A stretch of DNA of 64,000 nucleotides from Gp13-AA77 sp035946575 (GTDB lineage Bacteria; Acidobacteriota; Terriglobia; UBA7540), in assembly GCA_035946575.1 (NCBI GenBank), contig DASYZG010000080.1, positions 74,734 to 138,733 on the forward strand, given 5' to 3'. Each line of letters starts with the position of its first letter. Positions within the stretch are counted from its first letter, which is position 1. The position numbers and the translations under genes are program-made. Below the pieces are notes generated by a model that did no database searches, was not told the DNA's origin, and was given only the letters and a program-made list of their open reading frames with translations. Positions 58,306-64,000 of this stretch are shown here, piece by piece.

Positions 58306-59196
58306 CTATTGGTCCCGGCGGTGATGAAACTTGCGGACAATCTCGGGCCAGAACTCCTGCAGCAGGTTGACGGGGATGGTGAGGCCGATCTGCGCGGTGG
58401 AATTGCTCAGCGTGTACTCCAGAACCTTGTAGTGCTCCGGAAGCCAGGCCGTGGTGACCGCCGTCGAGGCGTAGTAGGCGCCGAGATTAGCGATGTTCAG
58501 CGTCGGCCGGCCGGAGTTCTTGTAAGTTAGAAAGCTGTAAGCGATAGCGTGCAGGGCGCGATGCCGGAACCCGCGTCGCTTGCTGGCGATGTAGCGGACG
58601 TCTTCGTGCAGGAGGTAGGCGGCAGGTGCCTGGAAGGTCCCTTGCAGAATGGCGCTCGCCGTCCGCGAAGCCACGCGGCGTCCGTAGCCCGCGAATCCGC
58701 CGCCCCATTGCGCCGGGGAACCGGTGGCTTGGTCCAGCAGCAGAGCGTTGAAGAACGGTCCGAAGTAGGCGCCCTTCGAGAGGTAATTCATCTTCCAGTA
58801 AAGCTTCCAGCGCTGCTCGCTGGCCAGAGGCTGGTAGGTCGCGGACGTCGCCGAAACGATGCCGGTGACGGGATTCACACTCAGGTCGCTGCTGCTGCCC
58901 GAAGAGGAACTCTGGACTCCGGCGGCCGTCTGATCCTGAGTCTGCGGAGGCGCAGAGTCCGCCGTCCGGCCGAAGGGCTGCAAATCAGGGGATCCAGAGT
59001 CGATCGTTTCGGGGACCGCGGCCGGCGGCGAATGGTCCGCGACGTTGAAGAGGGTTGGCTCAGCACCGCCCCCCAGAGCCACCAGACCCTGGGCAAAGGA
59101 GCTCGCGTCGCCCGCAGCTATGAGCAGGCCTGCAGCGGCCATAATCGCGATCAGGAAACGTCTCGGCGGCATCCGTCGTAATCCAGTCCTACTCAT
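58306..59196 (-). CDS. Conserved secreted/outer-membrane-associated protein, function unknown
   Basis: The 296-residue protein has a signal peptide (RFLIAIMAAAGLLIAAGDAS, cleavage near 36) and a Ser/Pro-rich spacer to about residue 105. The rest is a conserved-looking domain with short amphipathic and aromatic segments: KLYWKMNYLSKGAYFGPFFN, WGGGFAGYGRRVASRTASAI, AYLLHEDVRYIASKRRGFRH, and NIANLGAYYASTAVTTAWLP. Acidobacterial genomes hold such a family with an LLHED.RY motif, but no function is assigned. Start at 59196 is chosen as the first ATG; a second at 59172 gives a better signal peptide. Confidence 0.72.
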   Translation of the reverse strand: MSRTGLRRMPPRRFLIAIMAAAGLLIAAGDASSFAQGLVALGGGAEPTLFNVADHSPPAAVPETIDSGSPDLQPFGRTADSAPPQTQDQTAAGVQSSSSGSSSDLSVNPVTGIVSATSATYQPLASEQRWKLYWKMNYLSKGAYFGPFFNALLLDQATGSPAQWGGGFAGYGRRVASRTASAILQGTFQAPAAYLLHEDVRYIASKRRGFRHRALHAIAYSFLTYKNSGRPTLNIANLGAYYASTAVTTAWLPEHYKVLEYTLSNSTAQIGLTIPVNLLQEFWPEIVRKFHHRRDQ

Positions 59197-59533
59197 CTTC
59201 TGATGCGAGTGAATGGGTTTTTGTTGGTGCGTCGCACCGGATCGTCGTGCGCCTGCAAGCCAGTTTAGCTGAAACGAAGCTCACCGTGGATTCGTGCGGG
59301 GATGCAAAGGCATGGAGGCCACGTCCGCTTGAGGCGTTCGGGGCGACCACCGCGGCGCGTCTTGAAGGAAAATTCGACCTCATCGAGACCGCTCTCCCTG
59401 TCCGGCGGGGCCGCCTGCCGCCCGCTTAGATCCTCCCCGCGGCAGGCAGCCCAGAAATAAATTCGGTGCAACCGACCTGGGAATCGGCGATTCTAAAACT
59501 TCATCGCATCGTGATGCGAGGAAAGGCGGCACC
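59197..59533. other. 337-base spacer with two hairpins
   Basis: No gene is supported. GCCTGCCGC (59413-59421) and GCGGCAGGC (59439-59447) form a perfect 9-bp stem. TCGCATC and GATGCGA near 59506-59521 form another. Both lie in the presumed leader of the radical SAM gene at 59534. Confidence 0.55.
59413..59447. repeat. GCCTGCCGC/GCGGCAGGC hairpin
   Basis: The 9-bp stem is perfect, with a 17-base loop (CCGCTTAGATCCTCCCC). On the + strand it is followed by AGCCCAGAAATAAA. A role in the leader of the radical SAM gene 87 bases downstream is possible but not shown. Confidence 0.55.
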
Positions 59534-60553
59534 TTGAAATCCTCCGCAGTGATACCGGCCTGGAGCAAAATCCTGCGAGGGCAGCGGCCCCTGCTCTCCA
59601 TCGAGATTACGCGGCGGTGTCCCCTGCACTGCCCCGGTTGCTACGCTTATCAGCCCGAGCATCTCGGAGGATCGGTGAGGCTCAACGATCTGGCGGATTT
59701 TCAGGGCGAGGCGCTGATCAGCGGTGTGCTCGCACTTGTCCGCCGCCATCGCCCGCTGCACGTTTCGATCGTCGGTGGCGAACCACTGGTCCGCTATCGA
59801 GAGCTGGATGTGCTGTTGCCGGAACTCGACCGCATGGGCGTGGAGATCCAGCTCGTGACCAGCGCAGTGCGTCCGGTGCCGATCGCCTGGCGATCGATTC
59901 CCAAGCTCCACCTGGTGGTTTCCATCGATGGCTTGCCGGCGGAACACGACATCCGCCGCGCGCCCGCCACCTACGACCGCATCCTCCAGCACATTGAGGG
60001 TCATAATTTCGTGGTGCACTGCACGGTTACCCGTCCCATGATTGGCCGACCTGGCTATTTCAAGGAATTTGCGCAATTCTGGTCAGCCCGCGAGGAAATT
60101 CGCAAAATCTGGTTCAGCCTGTACACGCCCCAGGAGGGCGAAGAAAGCGCCGAGAGACTGCGCCCTGAGGACCGGAAGGCGATCCTGCAGGAACTGGCGG
60201 CGCTCCGCGGCGCTTTTCCCAAGGTCGAGCTGCCTGACCGCGTTCTGGATGGTTATCGCCACGCTCCCGCATCACCTCATGAATGCATCTTCGCGCAGAC
60301 GACGGCCTGCGTCTCGGCGGACCTCAAGACCAGAATCGGTCCTTGCCAGTTCGGTGGTAAACCCGTGTGCAGCGAATGTGGATGCGTCGCGTCGGCCGCT
60401 CTCGCGTCGGTCGGACGCTACAAACTCGGCGGTATGGTCAAGGTCTCCGATGTTTTTGCCTGGTCGAACCGGATCGGACAGCGGGTAGGCAGGCACGTTG
60501 CGGCGAGCATCGCAGGGGGACCGCGGCCAGCCAGCGCTCCACCTGCAATCTGA
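59534..60553 (+). CDS. Radical SAM protein with C-terminal cysteine cluster
   Basis: This 339-residue protein begins with TTG at 59534 (AGGAAAGGCGG site). The radical SAM motif C29-x3-C33-x2-C36 (CPLHCPGC) follows IEITRR. The barrel continues with VSIVGGEPLVRYRELDVLLP and LVVSIDGLPAEHDIRRAPA. The C-terminal part holds cysteines in HECIFAQTTACVSADL, GPCQFGGKPVCSECGCVA, a SPASM/twitch-like auxiliary iron-sulphur site. About 290 residues of core is short. Its substrate is unknown. It stands alone: the gene after it converges with 19 bases between stops. Confidence 0.85.
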   Translation: MKSSAVIPAWSKILRGQRPLLSIEITRRCPLHCPGCYAYQPEHLGGSVRLNDLADFQGEALISGVLALVRRHRPLHVSIVGGEPLVRYRELDVLLPELDRMGVEIQLVTSAVRPVPIAWRSIPKLHLVVSIDGLPAEHDIRRAPATYDRILQHIEGHNFVVHCTVTRPMIGRPGYFKEFAQFWSAREEIRKIWFSLYTPQEGEESAERLRPEDRKAILQELAALRGAFPKVELPDRVLDGYRHAPASPHECIFAQTTACVSADLKTRIGPCQFGGKPVCSECGCVASAALASVGRYKLGGMVKVSDVFAWSNRIGQRVGRHVAASIAGGPRPASAPPAI

Positions 60554-60572
60554 CCACCTTCCGTTCAAGTTC

Positions 60573-61742
60573 TCACCTGTAGGCTGGAATCCCCGTCACT
60601 TTTTCTCCGATCACCAGCGTGTGCATGTTGTGTGTGCCCTCGTACGTGAATACCGATTCGAGGTTGCACATGTGACGGAAGATCGGATATTCATCGGCGA
60701 CACCGTTTGCTCCCAGGATATCGCGCGCGGCCCGCGCGATATCGAGCGCGATCTTCACGTTGTTGCGCTTCAGCATGGAGACGTGCGCCGGCCCGGCGCG
60801 ACCCTGATCTTTCAGACGCCCCACCTGCAGCGCCAGCAATTGCGCCTTGGTGATTTCGGTGATCATGTCGGCGAGCTTCTCCTGGATGAGCTGGTGCGAC
60901 GCGATCGGCTTCTCGTCGAACTGCTTGCGCGTTTTGGCATACTCCAGAGCTTCGTTGTAGCACGCCATGGCCGCACCGATCGCCCCCCAGCCGATGCCGT
61001 AGCGCGCCTGCGTCAGGCAGGAAAGCGGCGCCTTCAGTCCCTTGGCCCCCGGAAGCAGGGCCGAAGCCGGAACACGGACGTCCTGGAGCGCCAGGGTGCT
61101 GGTCACCGAGGCGCGCAGCGACCACTTGCCCTTGATGTCCCTTGACGTGAAGCCTGGCGTGCCCTTCTCCACCAGAAAACCGCGGATGCCATCCTCAGCG
61201 CGCGCCCAGACCAGGGCGACATCGGCGATGGTGCCCGAGGTGATCCATGCTTTTTCGCCATTCAGGATGTAGCTGTCGCCGTCCTTGCGCGCGCGACTGC
61301 GCATACCGCCCGGATTCGAGCCGAAGTCGGGCTCTGTGAGTCCGAAGCAGCCAATCGCCTTGCCTTGCTGCATGGCCGGCAGCCATTTTTCCTTTTGCTC
61401 ATTGGACCCGTAAGTGTGAATCGGGTACATGACCAGGGAGCTCTGGACCGAAGCGAAACTGCGCAGCCCACTGTCACCCCGCTCGAGTTCCTGCATGATC
61501 AGGCCGTACTCGACGTTTGACATCCCTGCGCAGCCATAGCCCGTCAGACTGGGGCCGAAAAATCCAAGCTCGGCCATGATCGGAACCAAATGCTTCGGGA
61601 ATTTCCCCTCGCGATTCCAATCTTCGATTCCGGGCACCACTTCCTTGTCCACAAATTCGCGGACCGTCTGCCGCACCATCTTCTCCTCGTCCGAAAGGAG
61701 CGAGTCGAACTCAAGATAGTCAACGCCATGAAAGGGGAACAT
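60573..61742 (-). CDS. Glutaryl-CoA dehydrogenase
   Basis: The 389-residue acyl-CoA dehydrogenase-family flavoenzyme is diagnostic for GcdH by GCFGLTEPDFGSNPGGMRSR, the central YILNGEKAWITSG and ARYGIGWGAIGAAMACYNEA, and the C-terminal SVFTYEGTHNMHTLVIGEKV. The catalytic glutamate is in YEGTH (about residue 368). It oxidises and decarboxylates glutaryl-CoA to crotonyl-CoA in lysine, tryptophan and aromatic degradation. A GGAGG site lies 6 bases before the ATG at 61742. The next gene upstream is a Rieske oxygenase; the 125-base gap contains a strong palindrome. Confidence 0.93.
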   Translation of the reverse strand: MFPFHGVDYLEFDSLLSDEEKMVRQTVREFVDKEVVPGIEDWNREGKFPKHLVPIMAELGFFGPSLTGYGCAGMSNVEYGLIMQELERGDSGLRSFASVQSSLVMYPIHTYGSNEQKEKWLPAMQQGKAIGCFGLTEPDFGSNPGGMRSRARKDGDSYILNGEKAWITSGTIADVALVWARAEDGIRGFLVEKGTPGFTSRDIKGKWSLRASVTSTLALQDVRVPASALLPGAKGLKAPLSCLTQARYGIGWGAIGAAMACYNEALEYAKTRKQFDEKPIASHQLIQEKLADMITEITKAQLLALQVGRLKDQGRAGPAHVSMLKRNNVKIALDIARAARDILGANGVADEYPIFRHMCNLESVFTYEGTHNMHTLVIGEKVTGIPAYR

Positions 61743-61790
61743 TGTGCCTCCAGATTTCTCCGGGAATTGCCACCAGAACCGTCCTGTGGA

Positions 61791-61848
61791 GGCGGTGTCC
61801 CCACCGCCGCGAACGATTCATTGGCTTTTCGGCGGTGAGGACACCGCC
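61791..61848. repeat. GGCGGTGTCC palindrome between gcdH and the Rieske gene
   Basis: GGCGGTGTCCCCACCGCCG (61791-61809) and CGGCGGTGAGGACACCGCC (61830-61848) match at 18 of 19 positions when inverted. The right side continues GCTACAGCGCG, as in the other CTAC-type palindromes. The loop is 20 bases. Confidence 0.75.
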
Positions 61849-61867
61849 GCTACAGCGCGAAGCGAGA

Positions 61868-63007
61868 TCATAATCGTGCCGCGGCAGCCAAGCCACGTTC
61901 CAGGTCGGCGGCGAGTAAACGATGGAACAGATGCTCTCCCGCTTCGCGCCGCACCGAAAGGCGCCCCGCGCCATAGGCGCGCGAGTGCAGCCCGCGCTGC
62001 ACGCTTTCGCAGATGGCGATGTCCTCATATTGCACTCGATCGCTGACGGAGATGCTCTGACGATTGTAATCGGCGATGGCTTCCTTGATATCGCCAAAGT
62101 AAAAGTCGAAAATCACCGTGCATTCGTTCACGCTGCGTGGCAGGACCAAGTTCGTGTCGAGATAGCCTTCGTACCAGTTCAACATAAAATTCGGATACTG
62201 CCACAGGTAATAGGCGCGATCGCCGTGACGCGTGGCGGCGGCGTCCGCGTCGGAGTCGGCAGCAACCGAGACCGGACTCGACTGCACGTTGTGACGCTCG
62301 TCGTTCTCGATGGTGTAATGCACGTAATCGATAACGCTGTTTAAACCCTTGTGCATATGCGGCACATGATAACCGCCGTCGAGATAGTTGTCGACGAAGA
62401 CTTTCCAGTTGCAGGCGATGTTGTAGACGCGCCGTTCCAGGAATTGCAGGCTGCCGAGGCCGAGGGGCTGCACGCGACTCACAAGCCGGCCGAGAAAACC
62501 TTCAATGGGCATCGCCTGAACGTCGAGGTTCACCCAAACGAATTTCTCCCAGGTGGCGAGGCGCGCCGGTACGAGGCCATGCGCCGACCGTTCAAAGCCG
62601 CGGACGTCTTCGAACTCGGTCATACCCTTGAGTGACCCGTCCAGGCCATACGTCCATCCATGATAAGGACAGCGGAAGTTCTTCACCTTGCCCTGTGGCT
62701 CCCACGCCACGGCCGTCGCGTGATGGCGGCAGACATTGTAAAAGGCGCGCAGAACCCCGTCGTCGCCGCGCGCCACCAGAATCGGCTCGCCGGCGACCTC
62801 CGCCGTAAAAAATTCGCCGGGATTTGCGGCCTGATCGAAACGCCCCACAACCTGCCAACTCCGGCCGAACACCTGCTCGCGCTCGAGGTCGGCGATCCGG
62901 GGGTCGGTGTACCATGACGCCGGAATCGTGAAAGCGTCGGCGAGTTCCGCCTGGGCGTTGTAACTGTCGAGAATGCTCCGAAGGCATCCATCCATAAACA
63001 GCCTCAT
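61868..63007 (-). CDS. Rieske-type aromatic-ring/choline-monooxygenase-like oxygenase
   Basis: The 379-residue (from the ATG at 63007) cytoplasmic oxygenase alpha subunit has the Rieske 2Fe-2S motif C-x-H..C-x2-H (YNVCRHHATAVA, then FRCPYHGWTYGLDG). The mononuclear iron site follows in CNWKVFVDNYLDGGYHVPHM, with the 2-His-1-Asp pattern. The N-terminal TIPASWYTDPRIADLEREQV is typical of choline monooxygenase-like enzymes. It hydroxylates or demethylates an organic compound with oxygen, needing a reductase not present here. The frame remains open to 63076, and ATG 62995 is a shorter alternative. The GH31 gene is 80 bases upstream on the same strand. Confidence 0.9.
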   Translation of the reverse strand: MRLFMDGCLRSILDSYNAQAELADAFTIPASWYTDPRIADLEREQVFGRSWQVVGRFDQAANPGEFFTAEVAGEPILVARGDDGVLRAFYNVCRHHATAVAWEPQGKVKNFRCPYHGWTYGLDGSLKGMTEFEDVRGFERSAHGLVPARLATWEKFVWVNLDVQAMPIEGFLGRLVSRVQPLGLGSLQFLERRVYNIACNWKVFVDNYLDGGYHVPHMHKGLNSVIDYVHYTIENDERHNVQSSPVSVAADSDADAAATRHGDRAYYLWQYPNFMLNWYEGYLDTNLVLPRSVNECTVIFDFYFGDIKEAIADYNRQSISVSDRVQYEDIAICESVQRGLHSRAYGAGRLSVRREAGEHLFHRLLAADLERGLAAAARL

Positions 63008-63087
63008 TGACCCTGTGCGTTCGGCAACGAGTGTAACACCCGGAGTCCGGAGTCGAGCCTGGGCCAGCCGCGGCACCCCTGCTCAAT

Positions 63088-64000
63088 TCAGTGGAGAGCT
63101 ATGTGGATAGCCATTTCCTGACCCGAATCCGGGACTTTCACGGCAACGAGGTTCGCGCCCGCATCGTAGGTCCAGCCGGACCCGTCCCTGTCGAGCGCGT
63201 CGATAGAGAACGCTTGCTGTAGACTCTGTCCGCCTGCCGTGACGCTGGTCGGCGTGGCGCGTTCGGCGTGGACTTTGAAGACGAGCGATCGAGAGGGCGG
63301 CGTGTACGAACCTTCGCGCGCCGTCAGTCTGATGTCGATGGCATCGCGTGAAGGCGTCTCGGTGATCTTCTGCGTGAGTGACGCGCCGTGCTCGAAATCA
63401 AAGCTGATGCCATCGTCTTCGTAGTATTCGCGCGACGACGGCGCGGCCTTGCCATCGGAAGCATCGGGCCAGTCGGGATAGATCTCGAACGTCAAGGGGT
63501 CAATGGGCGCTTCGCCGGTGTACTCGACCGCCGGTCGCGTGGGGATGATGGCGCCGCCGCGCACGAACAGCGGGATGTGATCGAGCGGCGCCGGCACTTC
63601 GACCTCGCGCGGGCCGGAGTAACGCCCGTCCGTCCAGAAGTCGTACCAGAGGCCTTTCGGCAGGTAAGCCGCGGCGCGGCGCTGGCTGTGCTTCACCACC
63701 GGCGTCACGAGCAGATCGTCGCCGAACAGGAATTCGTAGCTCTGGTCGACAGCGCGCGCGTCGTTCGAATAGTCGAGCAGCAGGGCGCGCATCACGGGCA
63801 ATCCGGTGAGACCCGTCTCGTGAAAGGCGTCGTAGAGGTAAGGCAGCAACCGGTAACGCAGTTCGATCGACTTGCGATTGATCGCCTCGAGCTTGTTGCC
63901 AAACGACCACGGTTCCTGACTGGGCGCGCCGAATTCCACGTGCGTGCGGCAGTAAGGATAGAAGACGCCGGTCTCGAGCCAGCGCGTGTAAAGCTCAGGA
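63088..64000 (-). CDS. Glycoside hydrolase family 31 (alpha-glucosidase-like), 5' part outside the window
   Basis: The coding region runs off the window, so only the C-terminal 304 residues are visible. The segment LYTRWLETGVFYPYCRTHVE followed by FGAPSQEPWSFG is characteristic of GH31 enzymes just after the acid/base region. RLLPYLYDAFHETGLTGLPV and YEFLFGDDLLVTPVVKHSQR follow, then the C-terminal beta-sandwich (KGLWYDFWTDGRYSGPREVE, ERATPTSVTAGGQSLQQAF). The catalytic residues are upstream of the window. Likely role is alpha-glucoside or related hydrolysis. The signal peptide and start are not visible. The next gene in the same direction is the Rieske oxygenase, 80 bases later. Confidence 0.9.
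   Translation of the reverse strand, partial: PELYTRWLETGVFYPYCRTHVEFGAPSQEPWSFGNKLEAINRKSIELRYRLLPYLYDAFHETGLTGLPVMRALLLDYSNDARAVDQSYEFLFGDDLLVTPVVKHSQRRAAAYLPKGLWYDFWTDGRYSGPREVEVPAPLDHIPLFVRGGAIIPTRPAVEYTGEAPIDPLTFEIYPDWPDASDGKAAPSSREYYEDDGISFDFEHGASLTQKITETPSRDAIDIRLTAREGSYTPPSRSLVFKVHAERATPTSVTAGGQSLQQAFSIDALDRDGSGWTYDAGANLVAVKVPDSGQEMAIHIALH

Noticed and set aside
1..64000. CRISPR array, tRNA, rRNA or complete transposase
   Set aside because: None found: no regular repeat-spacer pattern, no cloverleaf-like tRNA sequence and no transposase catalytic motif were seen.

Overview
This is a GC-rich bacterial chromosome segment that most resembles an Acidobacteriota genome (soil-type, Terriglobia/Bryobacterales-like). 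The grounds are family content: an orphan duplicated MacB-like permease with its own PadR regulator (the ADOP arrangement), an Oar-like TonB-dependent receptor with an N-terminal carboxypeptidase-regulatory domain, three sigma/anti-sigma pairs, a DUF1501 Tat protein, an S46 peptidase, a PEP-CTERM protein, FG-GAP/choice-of-anchor surface proteins, and spacers full of palindromic repeats. The assignment is inferred; there is no rRNA or phylogenetic marker here. I see no tRNA, rRNA, CRISPR array or intact transposase.

Layout. 0.1-3.7 kb: housekeeping run on the + strand (membrane protein, coaX, hypothetical, RlmD-like RNA methyltransferase). 3.7-6.6 kb: minus-strand small membrane protein, UspA, a 72-residue protein and DUF1501. 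6.6-12 kb: a scarred region with a possible IS end, DoxX-like protein, two genes that both lost their 5' ends at one point near 9090, an NmrA oxidoreductase with a membrane partner, and an AT-rich repeat island. 12-21.2 kb: minus-strand sigma, anti-sigma and TonB receptor, then PEP-CTERM protein, ADOP permease and PadR. 21.8-30.4 kb: flavin monooxygenase, L,D-transpeptidase, an atypical receiver protein and a two-component system. 30.9-37.8 kb: export/envelope block (beta-barrel protein, cupredoxin, S46 peptidase, FG-GAP propeller). 37.9-41.8 kb: HlyD, ABC ATPase and ABC permease operon interrupted by two repeat-type insertions, one coding for a four-helix-bundle protein. 42.4-44.3 kb: second sigma/anti-sigma pair with a secreted protein. 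45.3-51.3 kb: sugar transferase, exported adenosine deaminase, radical SAM/SPASM enzyme translationally coupled to an exported haem/copper protein. 51.3-54.8 kb: third sigma/anti-sigma pair (the anti-sigma carries a Ycf48-like sensor region) divergent from an ARPP-1-like protein. 55.3-64 kb: histone-deacetylase-family hydrolase, TIM-barrel isomerase, YncE-like propeller, conserved secreted protein, second radical SAM protein, glutaryl-CoA dehydrogenase, Rieske oxygenase and the 3' part of a GH31 glycosidase.

The strongest unexplained signal is in the spacers. At least five repeat styles recur: (1) a four-helix-bundle gene bracketed by a perfect 18-bp inverted repeat inside an ABC operon; (2) a shared boundary word (ATTACAAAATG..GTGACA) that brackets unrelated palindromes; (3) AT-rich islands at 11.7 kb and 44.6-45.1 kb sharing two blocks, one with 40-bp tandem repeats; (4) hairpins built from short periodic words (ACTGTCGACTGT, GTGACGAGTGAC, ATGACTCAATCG); (5) a C/G-run palindrome present both in a spacer and in frame inside the sugar transferase gene. 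Functional themes of the coding part are envelope remodelling, extracytoplasmic sensing and export.
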